A stretch of 11,127 nucleotides of DNA, taken from Desulfobacula sp. Lineage in GTDB: Bacteria > Desulfobacterota > Desulfobacteria > Desulfobacterales > Desulfobacteraceae. Below the pieces are notes generated by a model. It did not search any database. It had not been told where the DNA came from and was given only the letters and a program-made list of their open reading frames with translations. A program made the position numbers and the translations under genes. Location of the stretch: positions 1 to 11,127 of the forward strand of contig JAGLNZ010000058.1 in NCBI GenBank assembly GCA_023139225.1, written 5' to 3'. Of the stretch, positions 1 through 8,787 are shown one piece after another (positions within the stretch are counted from its first letter, which is position 1; each line of letters begins with the position of its first letter).

Positions 1-960
1 CTGCATCCCGTGCTTTCTTTCCGGCCTGAAAAGATCCATGGGTGCCTTGGAAGGCAGATACATTAAAATATCGTATTCGGTTACTCCCTCAAATTTTTTA
101 TGAATAATTTCCAAGGGTTTGTCCCAATTGTGACTGATATGTTTGTAAAACTCTTCATGCTCTTCATCGGTCACATCATCTTTAGCCTTTGCCCAGATAG
201 CTTTTCTGGAATTTAAGGTCTCGTCTTTCCTGACTTTTTTAAAGGTATCGCCAATGGGTTTGCCTTCTGAATCTTTAATGAGCTCATTTTCAGGAATAGG
301 TTCGCTTTTTTCAACATTCATGATGACAGGATAGGTCACAAAATCAGAATGTTTTTTCACAATATGCTGGATGGTGTATTCTTCTGTAAAATCCTGCTCA
401 CCCTCTTCAGGATCTTTTAGATAAAGGGTAATTATAGTGCCGCGGTTTTCTTTCTCGATCTCCTGAACCGTATAAGATCCCTTACCGTCCGATTCCCACC
501 TGACACCCTGATCCTCACCCGGCGCCTTTGTATCGAGTCTGACCTTATCAGCAACAATAAATGACGAGTAAAACCCGACACCAAACTGGCCGATCAGTTC
601 AGGCGATAGTGTGGTTTCCTTTTTGGACTTTTCCAGGGCTTCCATAAACGCAGCCGTTCCTGACTGGGCAATGGTTCCGATATTATCATTAACCTCGTCA
701 AAGGTCATCCCGATACCATTATCGGAAACCTGGAAGGTTTTATTCTCAGAATCCAGGGATATACGGATATGATAATCATTATCATCGGCAAACAGATCAG
801 GTTCTATCTGTTCTTTGAATCTTGCCTTGTCAATGGCATCAGAAGAATTTGAAATCAACTCCCGTACAAAGATTTCCCTGTTGGAATACAAAGAATTGAT
901 GATCAGGTGCAAGAGCTGCTGCACCTCGGTTTTAAACTTACGTGTTTTTTTTGTTCCCAT
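1..960 (-). CDS. htpG: Molecular chaperone HtpG (Hsp90 family), N-terminal 320 residues, 3' end outside window
   Basis: ATP-dependent cytosolic Hsp90 chaperone that helps fold and remodel client proteins under stress. The visible part is the GHKL ATPase domain (about residues 1-215) and the start of the middle domain. Seen directly: the helix with [20 protein letters not shown] ending in the catalytic Glu34 and Asn38, the nucleotide-binding motif VSDNGIGM with Asp80, and the ATP lid followed by [13 protein letters not shown] (122-134). The middle domain shows [13 protein letters not shown] and the loop [12 protein letters not shown] short charged linker sits around 215-247. The ATG at 960 follows AGGAG with a five-base spacer. 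The frame is open to the left edge, so roughly the last half (rest of the middle domain and the dimerisation domain) is missing from the window. It lies 131 bp downstream of the chemoreceptor gene on the same strand but has its own promoter candidate. Recognition is by motif and overall resemblance to E. coli HtpG. Confidence 0.97.
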   Translation of the reverse strand, partial: MGTKKTRKFKTEVQQLLHLIINSLYSNREIFVRELISNSSDAIDKARFKEQIEPDLFADDNDYHIRISLDSENKTFQVSDNGIGMTFDEVNDNIGTIAQSGTAAFMEALEKSKKETTLSPELIGQFGVGFYSSFIVADKVRLDTKAPGEDQGVRWESDGKGSYTVQEIEKENRGTIITLYLKDPEEGEQDFTEEYTIQHIVKKHSDFVTYPVIMNVEKSEPIPENELIKDSEGKPIGDTFKKVRKDETLNSRKAIWAKAKDDVTDEEHEEFYKHISHNWDKPLEIIHKKFEGVTEYDILMYLPSKAPMDLFRPERKHGMQ

Positions 961-1017
961 GTTTACTCCTGTTTATTTTGTTTTTTTCTAAATTATTATA
1001 ATTAATTATTTTTTATA

Positions 1018-1045
1018 ATAATTGTAGCAAAAACCAAAATGTCAA
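1018..1045 (-). promoter_or_regulatory. Candidate sigma-70 promoter of htpG
   Basis: On the minus strand a perfect -35 hexamer TTGACA (1045-1040) is followed after 16 bp by AATTAT (1023-1018), which matches four of six -10 positions. This would start transcription near 1011 and give a leader of about 50 nt before the ATG. No CIRCE inverted repeat is seen, and the match to a sigma-32 heat-shock promoter is poor. The region is very AT-rich, so chance -10 matches are likely. Confidence 0.4.
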
Positions 1046-1091
1046 GGTGTGTCAGGGGAATTTCAAACGTCGGCAAATTTACATAATAGCA

Positions 1092-3068
1092 TTAAAAGTC
1101 TTCCTCTTTTGTTGTTGCAGGAGGAGAAATCATCTTATCCCCGGATGAAGTATTATCCAGAGTGTCACCTTCAAAAACTATCTTGGCAGGGTGGTATTTT
1201 TTCTTTTGACCTTGTGACACAATTGTCATTTTTGATTCTGCGATTCGTCCTTTACCTGTTCCATTGGCAATGACAGTCAGATCCAGGACAAATTCTTTCA
1301 TCTGCCCTGACTGGGCACTGAGCTGCTGGGAGGCACTGGCGGATTCTTCCGCGCTGGCTGCGTTCTGTTGGACGACCTTATCCATATGTGAAACGGCAAT
1401 ATTCACCTGTTCCACTCCCTGGGCCTGTTCATTGGAAGCAATAGCAATTTCTCCAACCAACCCTCCCACTTTTTCAATACTCTGGCTGACCTCTTTAAAT
1501 GTTTCATTGGTCCGGGTGACTATCTGCCCGCCTTTTTTCACGCTTTCAATGGTTTCTTCAATCATCTGAGCAGTATTTTTAGCTGCATCGGCGGCCCTTA
1601 ATGATAGATTTCTAACTTCATCGGCAACAACGGCAAACCCTGCCCCGGCCTCTCCTGCCCTGGCTGCTTCAACCGCTGCATTCAGAGCCAGAAGATTGGT
1701 CTGAAATGCAATCTCATCGATTGTTTTAATTACTTTGGAAATTTCTTCACTGGCCATACTGATTTCACCCATGGATTGGGTAAGGTCTTGCATTGCCGTG
1801 TCTGCTTTCACAACAACGTTGCTTGTTTTTTCCATCAGCTTGTTGGCTTCCTGTGAACTTTCGGCATTACGTTTTGTCATGGAAGAAATCTCTTCTAAAG
1901 ATGCTGAAGTCTCCTCAATAGAGGCAGCCTGTTCAGTGGCTCCCTCTGCCAGGGACTGACTTGATTCTGATACCTGTCCGGATGCCGCAGACACCTGATC
2001 GGAGCTCTTATCCAGTTTAGAAATCACTCGATTTAAGGGGATTGTAATTTTTCTGACAATAAATACCAATGGAATACCAATGCCTAAAAGTAATATCAGA
2101 CAAAGAATTACCACCCCCCAGCGCAGTTTATTCAAAGAATCAAACCACATGGAGGCATCATAGACGTAAACCATCACACCGATCTGCCGATCATTATAAC
2201 TTTTAAGCGGTAACATAGTAACCAGAAAATTGCCGACCTTACTTTTGTGAATTAAATTTTTCCCAATGGACAGAAGCTCAGGTGTAACAACCTGATCGGT
2301 GAGCTCTTTGCTGGTCGAGGTCACAAAAACAAATTGATTGCCGGTAATGGGATTTTTTTCACTGTCCTGCAGTCTTGTGGCAATGGGTAAAAACTCTTTA
2401 TTCATATACACAGCGATAAACTCATTCTCATTTGATATACTGTACTTCACAACCGGATCAAATGTAGAGAGAACCTCCACAGACCCCAGATACTTTTTAT
2501 TGTCTGAAAAAACAGGTGCAAGGCCCCTGATGGCAAATCCGCCCCGCCCGATCTCGATCCCTTTTACCGGGTCATGATTTCCTTTACCGATTGTTAATAT
2601 TGTATCTCTAAAGGAACTTAAATCATCACTTTTATTCTGCTTTTTTTTCCATAACCGCAGCAAACTGCGTGCCGGCGGCAGATGAAAATGAATTCGAAAA
2701 TTTTTCCCATCCAATACATTCTTATAACCTTCTTCCAGAGATGTAAAAAAGCCTCTTAATAGTTTCCTGGCTTCTTCCATTTTCAGATCAGCCTCGTTTT
2801 TGATATTGCCGGTATAAGCAAGCTTATAGGCATTCTGAACCGCATCGGCTCTGCTGAACAGGGCTGCCTGGCCCAGCATTTTACTGGATATCCGCTTAAT
2901 ACTGGTATTGATATCGACAATTTTTGCATCTATCATATTCTCCATGCTCATATCAATCATCTTTTTGACCACTGAATTTCCGGAGAAAAAAAGTACTGCC
3001 GAAAAAACCACTATGATGGAGATAACCGGAAAAAGTATCCTGGTTCCCAATTTTCTTTTTTTAAACAT
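1092..3068 (-). CDS. Methyl-accepting chemotaxis protein with periplasmic double-Cache sensor and little or no HAMP
   Basis: Inner-membrane chemoreceptor of 658 aa that would control a CheA/CheW array in response to a periplasmic ligand. TM1 is at about 10-30. The periplasmic sensor (31-315) contains [13 protein letters not shown] (129-140), DDLSSFR and [13 protein letters not shown] (170-182), features I associate with the dCache_3 family. TM2 is at about 318-338. The cytoplasmic coiled coil has the hallmark hairpin tip between [20 protein letters not shown] and [12 protein letters not shown] (450-489, turn near E467-E473), flanked by adaptation-helix segments rich in E/Q/S/A. Only about 130 residues separate TM2 from the tip, too few for a full HAMP domain plus the coiled coil: helix 1 ([12 protein letters not shown]) runs directly into the signalling helices. 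The C-terminal ~60 residues are a flexible tail without the NWETF-type CheR-binding pentapeptide. The ATG follows GGAGGGGG. It lies 34 bp downstream of the hybrid kinase gene, so the two are probably co-transcribed. Confidence 0.93.
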   Translation of the reverse strand: MFKKRKLGTRILFPVISIIVVFSAVLFFSGNSVVKKMIDMSMENMIDAKIVDINTSIKRISSKMLGQAALFSRADAVQNAYKLAYTGNIKNEADLKMEEARKLLRGFFTSLEEGYKNVLDGKNFRIHFHLPPARSLLRLWKKKQNKSDDLSSFRDTILTIGKGNHDPVKGIEIGRGGFAIRGLAPVFSDNKKYLGSVEVLSTFDPVVKYSISNENEFIAVYMNKEFLPIATRLQDSEKNPITGNQFVFVTSTSKELTDQVVTPELLSIGKNLIHKSKVGNFLVTMLPLKSYNDRQIGVMVYVYDASMWFDSLNKLRWGVVILCLILLLGIGIPLVFIVRKITIPLNRVISKLDKSSDQVSAASGQVSESSQSLAEGATEQAASIEETSASLEEISSMTKRNAESSQEANKLMEKTSNVVVKADTAMQDLTQSMGEISMASEEISKVIKTIDEIAFQTNLLALNAAVEAARAGEAGAGFAVVADEVRNLSLRAADAAKNTAQMIEETIESVKKGGQIVTRTNETFKEVSQSIEKVGGLVGEIAIASNEQAQGVEQVNIAVSHMDKVVQQNAASAEESASASQQLSAQSGQMKEFVLDLTVIANGTGKGRIAESKMTIVSQGQKKKYHPAKIVFEGDTLDNTSSGDKMISPPATTKEEDF

Positions 3069-3102
3069 GAATTCCCCCTCCGTTTTTATTATAATATTTA
3101 AA

Positions 3103-5934
3103 TTACTTGTCCAAAACTATTTCTATTGCCCGGAAAAGATCTTTGCGGATTACCGGTTTCATGATCAGGGAACTGATCCCTGCCTCCACAAGATCTTCTT
3201 GCTTGATTTGTTCACTAAAGCCGGTACAAAGAATAATAGGGATATCGAATCGTACCTTCTTAAGGTGCTTTGCAAGGTCAAGTCCTGTCATATTGGGCAT
3301 GGTCAGGTCCGTCAGAACAAGATTAAATTCCCCGGGCGCCTGTTTAAAACGCTCAAGTGCCTCAATACTGCTGTTTGAAACAATTACCCTGTATCCAAGA
3401 TCTTCAAGGAAGCCTTGAACAACCACAAGTATATTTTCTTCATCATCCACTATCAAAATGGTTTCACTGCCCTTTCTTGGCGTATAATCCTTATCAGGGG
3501 CTTTTTGTGCACCTGCATCCGTATGAACGGGAAAAAGAACATGAAAGGCCGTCCCTTTGCCCTCCTCGCTGTAAACAGAAATTGAACCGCCCATATCTTT
3601 TACGATCCCATGAACGGTAGACAATCCCATGCCCGTCCCTTCTCCAGACTTTTTTGTGGTGAAAAACGGGTCAAAGATCTTATCTATTATATCTTTAGAT
3701 ATGCCATATCCGGTATCGCTTATAGTGAGCTTATTATACCTGCCCTTTTTAATCCCTCTAATGCTGAGCAGATCATCGGTTTCCAGATCACATTCTTCAA
3801 ACCTTATGCTGAGCACACCACCCTTTTTTTTCATTGAATGGCCGGCATTGGTAAAAAGATTCATCAACACTTGGTGTATCTGGGTAGGATCAGCATTTAT
3901 TTTACTTCCTACAGGCCTGATATCTTCTCTGATTTCAATGGTGGTGGGCAAAGACGCCCGTATGAATTTTACAGCTTCTTTCAGTATGGGCAATAACTCA
4001 ATAGGCTTTCTTACAATAACGGCCTTTCTGCTGAAAATTAAAAGGTGCTGGACCAGGTCCCTTGCCCTTATGCCTGCATCCATAATTTTTTCAAGGAACC
4101 CCTCAATATCCGCACCCTCCTTAAGGCTGATCTGGGCAAGTTCGGTAAATCCAAAAATGCTGGAAAGGATATTATTGAAATCGTGAGCGATACCTCCTGC
4201 AAGAGTCCCGATGGCCTCCATTTTCTGGGTTTGTCTAAGCTGTTTTTGCAGTTTTCTGTTTTTTTCAGCATTTTTTTGCCTGACAATGGCATTGGCAAAA
4301 ACTTCTCCCACAAGCTTAAGACGCGGGCCAAGTTCTTCAGGCCAGTCCACATACCTGGAAAAAGAGCCGAATGAAATTGATCCGAGCAATTGACCTTCAG
4401 CCTTTAAAGGAGTCATAAAATTAGATAAAAGGCCTTCCCGGACGATAAAATGATAGTCGGCAGCAGCTTCTTTGGGCATATCATCCGGGAGCCTGGAAAA
4501 TATCAAGGTCTCACCTTTTTTAATTTGCCCTGAAATCCAGGGCAGTGCATCATCAACTTGAATAGTTTTTAACAGTGAGGTCCCTCTCACGCCAACAGAG
4601 TGTGTGGCAACAAGTTTGTTTTGGCTTTCCTGGATTTGTAGAAGAGCCCCCCGATCAACTTTTATAAATTCAACCAGTTTTAACAGCCACTTTTCAATTG
4701 CCGTGTTTATACCATCTAAGGAAAGGTTGACAAATTCGGCTGAAAGCTCTGAAAGCAGCCTTTCAAATTCAAGCTGTAACGTAAGTTTGCGCTGAGATTC
4801 CAGTAATTCTTTTGTTCTTTTATCCACTTTGTTCTCAAGTTCATCATTGGCTCTTTCCAATTCTAAACGGGCGGTTTTAAGGTTTTTATTGAGGATGGTT
4901 ACATAAAGGAAAATTCCTGCCATCACTGCTATCACGAATATTGAGATAATTATCCAAACTAAATATTTTCGAACAATATCCATCAGGGTAATCTTTCCCA
5001 AGTCCTGATACCGCCCTATTTTCAGCTCTTTCATCAATTGGTGTACCAACCTGTAATCAAGGGGAACCGTCCAGCCCGTAATCTTGGCAGCAATGGCTGC
5101 TGAAGATTGGGCAGGCATGTTCAACAAAGCAATGGAAACCTGTTCGGATAAATGGTTGGATGTGTGAGGTAACTTTGCAAACGGCCATTCCGGATAAAGA
5201 TCCGTACTCCTGAGAAAGGGAAAACTGCTGTTTTTCGGTTTTGAATGAAGGATTTTAAAATCTTTCAGATCAATCTTACCCTCGGCTGCCATTCTTTCAA
5301 GGGTGTCTGTTCTAACTATACCTGCATCTGCAATTTTATCCCTTACGCTAAAAACCACATTATCATGGGTGCCGCCAAATTTCAGCGCTTTAAAATCCGT
5401 CTTAAAATTTATGCCCTGTTTATGAAATTCAAATCGGGCCATCAACCATCCACCAAAGGAATTTGGATCTACTGCCATAAAAATCATATCTTTAAGATCA
5501 AGGTATTTATTAATTGATCTGTTATCTTTTCGCGTAAAAATAACGCCGCCAAAAGTCTGGTATCCTATATGATGCCAGCGATTTCGCAGAGTAGCTATTC
5601 TTGACAGTCCATGGTTTTCCTCCAGCAGTACATAGTATCCGCTATTGGTCACAAGAAAATCAATCCCGGCGTTGATAACACTTGTATGAACTTCTTCAAA
5701 ATTTAGAGGTACGATAATAAAATTACTATTTTGTATTGTCTTTGTAAGGTATTGGGCTGTAGGGCCCCATTTTTCCATTGCTTTTTGGGTACCCCTTTTA
5801 GCCAGGACCCCTATTTTTACCTGCCCTGAATGGGAATTCGCCGACAGCACAGGGGGACCCACAAAAAACATGGACACAGACAATAGCAATACAAGCCATA
5901 TGTCAATTTTGATAGCCCGGCTAAAAAAAAACAT
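3103..5934 (-). CDS. Hybrid sensor histidine kinase with TtrS/PhnD-like periplasmic domain, GAF and receiver
   Basis: Membrane-bound sensor kinase of 943 aa. Order: signal peptide/TM at 12-32; periplasmic PhnD-like ligand-binding domain (39-315); TM at about 325-347; coiled coil (350-385); GAF (about 388-553); HisKA with GGIAHDFNN (phosphoacceptor His584); HATPase_c with N box around N692/N696, G1 SDTGYGIS (739-746), F box FDPFF and G2 GEGTGMGLS; receiver domain (825-943) with Asp830/Asp831, phosphoacceptor Asp876, Thr904 and Lys926. The sensor carries [10 protein letters not shown] near its start and [13 protein letters not shown] (243-255). These closely resemble the tetrathionate sensor TtrS; the ligand here could be tetrathionate, another sulfur oxyanion or something else. 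All catalytic residues are present, so it should be active. There is no separate response regulator beside it; the fused receiver must pass phosphate on through an Hpt protein or feed back on the kinase. The ATG follows GAAGGG. The next gene on the transcript is the chemoreceptor, 34 bp on. Confidence 0.92.
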   Translation of the reverse strand: MFFFSRAIKIDIWLVLLLSVSMFFVGPPVLSANSHSGQVKIGVLAKRGTQKAMEKWGPTAQYLTKTIQNSNFIIVPLNFEEVHTSVINAGIDFLVTNSGYYVLLEENHGLSRIATLRNRWHHIGYQTFGGVIFTRKDNRSINKYLDLKDMIFMAVDPNSFGGWLMARFEFHKQGINFKTDFKALKFGGTHDNVVFSVRDKIADAGIVRTDTLERMAAEGKIDLKDFKILHSKPKNSSFPFLRSTDLYPEWPFAKLPHTSNHLSEQVSIALLNMPAQSSAAIAAKITGWTVPLDYRLVHQLMKELKIGRYQDLGKITLMDIVRKYLVWIIISIFVIAVMAGIFLYVTILNKNLKTARLELERANDELENKVDKRTKELLESQRKLTLQLEFERLLSELSAEFVNLSLDGINTAIEKWLLKLVEFIKVDRGALLQIQESQNKLVATHSVGVRGTSLLKTIQVDDALPWISGQIKKGETLIFSRLPDDMPKEAAADYHFIVREGLLSNFMTPLKAEGQLLGSISFGSFSRYVDWPEELGPRLKLVGEVFANAIVRQKNAEKNRKLQKQLRQTQKMEAIGTLAGGIAHDFNNILSSIFGFTELAQISLKEGADIEGFLEKIMDAGIRARDLVQHLLIFSRKAVIVRKPIELLPILKEAVKFIRASLPTTIEIREDIRPVGSKINADPTQIHQVLMNLFTNAGHSMKKKGGVLSIRFEECDLETDDLLSIRGIKKGRYNKLTISDTGYGISKDIIDKIFDPFFTTKKSGEGTGMGLSTVHGIVKDMGGSISVYSEEGKGTAFHVLFPVHTDAGAQKAPDKDYTPRKGSETILIVDDEENILVVVQGFLEDLGYRVIVSNSSIEALERFKQAPGEFNLVLTDLTMPNMTGLDLAKHLKKVRFDIPIILCTGFSEQIKQEDLVEAGISSLIMKPVIRKDLFRAIEIVLDK

Positions 5935-6021
5935 AATGACCCTTCTTTAGATTAATAATAAAATGATAAGGCTTATTTATTTTGATAACTTAAATCAAGT
6001 TCACTGAGAAGTAATTAAAAT

Positions 6022-6050
6022 ATTTTCTAAAAAATATAATCTAAAGTCAA
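6022..6050 (-). promoter_or_regulatory. Weak sigma-70 promoter candidate for the kinase-chemoreceptor unit
   Basis: In the 128-bp gap between the transporter gene and the kinase gene, the minus strand has TTGACT (6050-6045), a 17-bp spacer and GAAAAT (6027-6022). The -35 matches five of six and the -10 four of six. It would give a leader of roughly 80 nt. The rest of the gap is AT-rich with no convincing terminator stem. The call is tentative because AT-rich DNA gives many such matches. Confidence 0.25.
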
Positions 6051-6062
6051 GATAAATTATTA

Positions 6063-6965
6063 TTATTTTAGCCTTTTTAACAGGCGCCCGTCAATAAAGA
6101 TCAAGCCAATAAAAATCAATGCCAGGCCTAGAAAAACATTCCATCCCGGAGTCTCTGACAACACCATCATTCCTAAAAATATCGCACTCACGGGAATTAA
6201 AAAAGTTACCAGCAAAATATTGGTTGCACCAGCCTTGGACAGCACATGAAAATAGATAATATATGCCAGTGCTGTTGAAACGGCTGAAAGCCCGAAAAGT
6301 GCAGCCCATGTCACAGGTGCGGGGTCAAGGGCCAGGGGCTGTTCAATCATAAAGGCCAAAGGAATCATAATAATGGTGGAGCCTGTCAGCATTCCTGCCG
6401 CCACAACCACAGGGTCGATATCTTTGAACCGTCGACCGAAAATGGCTGCAAATGCATAGAGGAGAGCTGCCCCCAGCACGGCAGCCTGGCCCGCAATCTT
6501 CATTCCAACACCGCTTAAGGCTTCTATGCCGATCAGAATTGCCACGCCGATCCATCCGAATAAAACGCCTGTCAGCCTGTTGGTTGTCAATGGTTCGTCT
6601 TTTGTTAAAAAATGGGCAAGAATCACACTGAAAACAGGGGTGGTCGCGTTTAAAATAGATGCCAGGCTTGAATCAATATATTGTTGTCCCCAGGTGATAA
6701 GGGTGAAAGGAATCACATTGTTCAGTATGCCAATGGCCAGGAATGCCCCCCAAATGCCAGGATTTTTTGGCATTTTACGGTCGGTAAACCAAACAAATCC
6801 CCACAAAAGAAAGGCCGCAAATCCCACCCGGTATAACACAATAGTCAAAGGCGTCATCTTTTCTACGGCAATCTCTACAAAGAAAAAAGATGCCCCCCAG
6901 ATGATTGAAAGAATAACGATCAGGAACCATAGTCCGGCCCCCATAACCTGATTCATATTTTTCAT
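6063..6965 (-). CDS. EamA/DMT-family transporter with ten transmembrane helices
   Basis: Inner-membrane protein of 300 aa of the drug/metabolite transporter superfamily (RhaT/YdcZ-like EamA proteins), usually exporters of amino acids, metabolites or toxic compounds. Ten hydrophobic helices fall in two homologous five-helix halves (about 12-148 and 158-293). The first half has the family signature IIWGASFFFVEIAVEKMTPL (21-40), then LYRVGFAA (44-51) and the conserved LNATTPVFSVILAHFLTKDEPLT (105-127). The second half has LSAVSTALAYIIYFHVLSKAGAT (226-247) and TFLIPVSAIFLGMMVLSETP (254-273). The length is normal and the ORF is intact. The ATG at 6965 follows AAGGA with a nine-base spacer; an in-frame ATG three codons further on is less well placed. 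It lies 161 bp downstream of the membrane-anchored hydrolase on the same strand, so it could be the last gene of that unit or have its own promoter. The substrate cannot be inferred. Confidence 0.9.
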   Translation of the reverse strand: MKNMNQVMGAGLWFLIVILSIIWGASFFFVEIAVEKMTPLTIVLYRVGFAAFLLWGFVWFTDRKMPKNPGIWGAFLAIGILNNVIPFTLITWGQQYIDSSLASILNATTPVFSVILAHFLTKDEPLTTNRLTGVLFGWIGVAILIGIEALSGVGMKIAGQAAVLGAALLYAFAAIFGRRFKDIDPVVVAAGMLTGSTIIMIPLAFMIEQPLALDPAPVTWAALFGLSAVSTALAYIIYFHVLSKAGATNILLVTFLIPVSAIFLGMMVLSETPGWNVFLGLALIFIGLIFIDGRLLKRLK

Positions 6966-7024
6966 TGCCTATTTTCCTTTTCAAAACCCCCAATAAAGAA
7001 TGAAAGATAAACCAGATTAATAAA

Positions 7025-7052
7025 TTTATCCACCCGAATCTTGCGGTTGCAA
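7025..7052 (-). promoter_or_regulatory. Weak promoter candidate upstream of the DMT transporter gene
   Basis: On the minus strand TTGCAA (7052-7047) and GATAAA (7030-7025) are separated by 16 bp; each matches four of six consensus positions. It would allow the transporter gene to be transcribed independently of the hydrolase unit, with a leader of about 50 nt. This is speculative and rests on two imperfect hexamers only. Confidence 0.2.
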
Positions 7053-7071
7053 AACCTTGTGGGCTATATTC

Positions 7072-7085
7072 ATTAAATATTTAAT
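7072..7085 (+). repeat. Perfect 14-bp AT palindrome between hydrolase and transporter genes
   Basis: ATTAAATATTTAAT is a perfect palindrome with no loop. It lies 41 bp after the stop of the membrane-anchored hydrolase gene and about 20 bp upstream of the weak promoter candidate for the transporter. The arms contain only A and T, so it is not a credible intrinsic terminator. It could be an operator for a dimeric regulator or a chance product of AT-rich DNA. Confidence 0.35.
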
Positions 7086-7126
7086 CAAAGGGACCTAGCA
7101 TAGTATTCTGTTTAAGAAAGATTATT

Positions 7127-8035
7127 TCATTCAATTTTAAAGCCATCATTTATAATTCCTTTGTCAACATATTCCTTGTGCTGCTCAGGATCATGAGTTG
7201 TTAGAGGTATAATATTTTGAATTTTTCCTGAATAAAACTCATCGTATAACCATTTAATTTGGTGAAGAATCTGGCGACGGTTTTCAAAACGCTTTTTGCT
7301 GGCAACCCACGGGCGTGATTTCCTTTTCATGACACTGTCAGCCACCCAGACTATATCTCCGATAAAAAGAATTTCATTATTATTTTGCAGTTTAACAAAG
7401 ATAAGTTGATGCCCCATACTGTGGCCCGGAGCGTCAATAAGTACAACTCCGGGAGCTATTGAATGATATTTATCATATTCAAGCGGTTTGTAATTTTCAA
7501 AAGCGTTATCAGGAAATTCAGAATCATTAATTGTTGGGCCTGTTATCTGTTTTTTTGTTAAATATGATTTTGTAAGAATATTTTCCATGTTATCCGATTG
7601 TGCAATTCCGCCGATATGATCCCAGTGTTCATGGGTCGCTACAATAAAATCTGCATTATCCAGGGCTTTTTGCATAATATTATAGTTTTGCTGATAATAA
7701 TCTTTACCAAAAGAAAATTTATCAAATATACGTTTATTATACGGAACTTCTACAACAGCTGTTTTATCTTTGTAGACAATTTGAAAGGATGGGAATGTTA
7801 TTTTGTATGGTTTGCCAAATTCGCCTGCAATTACTACCCAACTTGGCAGTTCACCGGTTGCTATCTCAATGAAATTAATGCTCATTGGCAATTTGTCTAT
7901 ATCTGCACTGGCCAGCTCTCTGACTCTGTCAAAGTCTACTTCAAATTTAGAAATTTGGGGCAGTGTTCCCCTAAAAAAGAGAAGGTAGGTGGCGATTAAT
8001 AATCCGAAGATTAAAATTAGTAAAAAAATATTCAT
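7127..8035 (-). CDS. Membrane-anchored metallo-beta-lactamase-fold hydrolase (HxHxDH)
   Basis: Protein of 302 aa with one N-terminal hydrophobic helix (about 2-20) followed by a metallo-beta-lactamase-fold domain. The full dinuclear metal set is visible: THEHWDH (His135, His137, Asp139, His140), PGHS (His205), IGD (Asp227) and TTHD (His281). It is therefore probably an active zinc or iron hydrolase; the reaction is unknown. The family includes glyoxalase II-like thioesterases, lactonases and phosphodiesterases. The helix may anchor the domain or act as an uncleaved export signal. It has no basic residue before it and Arg22 directly after it, so topology is unclear. The ATG at 8035 follows AGGAG with a ten-base spacer. 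The gene starts 30 bp after the second hydrolase gene and is the fourth gene of the unit. By eye it is more AT-rich than the kinase and activator genes, with many AAT, ATT and AAA codons. Confidence 0.88.
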   Translation of the reverse strand: MNIFLLILIFGLLIATYLLFFRGTLPQISKFEVDFDRVRELASADIDKLPMSINFIEIATGELPSWVVIAGEFGKPYKITFPSFQIVYKDKTAVVEVPYNKRIFDKFSFGKDYYQQNYNIMQKALDNADFIVATHEHWDHIGGIAQSDNMENILTKSYLTKKQITGPTINDSEFPDNAFENYKPLEYDKYHSIAPGVVLIDAPGHSMGHQLIFVKLQNNNEILFIGDIVWVADSVMKRKSRPWVASKKRFENRRQILHQIKWLYDEFYSGKIQNIIPLTTHDPEQHKEYVDKGIINDGFKIE

Positions 8036-8065
8036 TATGTATTCACTCCTGTTTGTGGAATATCA

Positions 8066-8755
8066 TTATTGTTCAAACGCGCTTTTAAAATCCTGTGAAT
8101 ATCCTGTATGTGCTGTATATATGGCAGAAACATTCTCAAGTGCAGCCAATTTCCTTATGGATAGTTTTTGCTGTTCGGTATTCATATTAAAGCAGCTATA
8201 AAATGGAAAAATTTTTTCCTTCCTTAAAATAAGGGTATCACCTGTAAAAAGCATGGAACCGTTAATCAAATAACACATGGAGCCCGGTGTATGTCCGGGG
8301 GTCGAAATCGCCCGGACATTGATATTGCCTGCAGCGATTTCGTCACTATCAGACAAAAGATTATAGGTGTTTAGAATTTTAGGATTTGAATAAATACCGG
8401 GTACTCTTGCGGTTAACCCGTTTATCATCTGTTCTTCTTCTTTACTCAGATAAACCTGCGCGTTTTTAAAAATACCATAACTGCCGGCATGATCGATGTC
8501 ACTGTGTGTCAGGAATAAATGGGTAATGCTCAAAGGATCTATATTGATTTTTTTGAATTCATCAATAAGCCCTGGGGTTTTATATGAAGCATCAATTGCA
8601 ATCGTGTTATTTCCATCTGTATATACGAACATATTAACAATTCCTATCCTGAGGGCAAAAAGTCCATCTGCCAACTTACAGGTTTTAATTGGGTTCCAGT
8701 TCCAACGAAAAAGACATGCTGTGGCCCACCTTAATACTTTATCAATTTTCCTCAC
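8066..8755 (-). CDS. Soluble metallo-beta-lactamase-fold hydrolase (HxDxDH variant), GTG start
   Basis: Protein of 229 aa without a signal peptide or membrane helix. Metal-site motifs in order: LTHSDIDHAG (His84, Asp86, Asp88, His89), TPGHTPGS (His155), TGDT (Asp173) and TAHTGY (His216). The usual second His of HxHxDH is Asp86; this HxDxDH form recurs in the superfamily and still keeps the other ligands, so activity is likely although metal choice may differ. GHTPGS and the overall size recall glyoxalase II-like or lactonase-like enzymes; the substrate is unknown. I chose GTG at 8755 because GGAGG stands seven bases before it and because it clears the upstream gene. A longer reading from an ATG at 8899 would overlap that gene by over 100 bp and add a non-conserved-looking basic leader; an ATG at 8806 is also possible but has no good ribosome site. 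It lies 32 bp after the small upstream gene and 30 bp before the anchored hydrolase. Confidence 0.85.
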   Translation of the reverse strand: MRKIDKVLRWATACLFRWNWNPIKTCKLADGLFALRIGIVNMFVYTDGNNTIAIDASYKTPGLIDEFKKINIDPLSITHLFLTHSDIDHAGSYGIFKNAQVYLSKEEEQMINGLTARVPGIYSNPKILNTYNLLSDSDEIAAGNINVRAISTPGHTPGSMCYLINGSMLFTGDTLILRKEKIFPFYSCFNMNTEQQKLSIRKLAALENVSAIYTAHTGYSQDFKSAFEQ

Positions 8756-8787
8756 TTTATTTCCTCCAATTTTCCAATATTGTGGTG

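Noticed and set aside
961..1091. Imperfect inverted repeat near 1059-1081 (AATTT/AAATT arms) as a terminator of the chemoreceptor gene
   Set aside because: The arms are short, AT-only and not followed by a T-run in the right direction, so it does not form a credible intrinsic terminator.
1049..1959. Plus-strand open frames across the chemoreceptor gene (74-101 codons), and similar ones across other genes
   Set aside because: They lie opposite clearly coding minus-strand genes with full domain motifs and have no recognisable protein features; they are shadow frames.
5982..5998. TTGAT...ATCAA inverted repeat resembling an FNR/CRP-type box upstream of the kinase gene
   Set aside because: The arms are separated by seven bases, whereas FNR-type boxes need four, so a dimer of that family would not fit.
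7040..7062. GG-N10-GC arrangement on the minus strand (AGGTTTTGCAACCGCA) that could be a second sigma-54 promoter before the transporter
   Set aside because: Only the invariant dinucleotides match; the surrounding -24 and -12 bases disagree with the consensus, in contrast to the site at 10032-10047.
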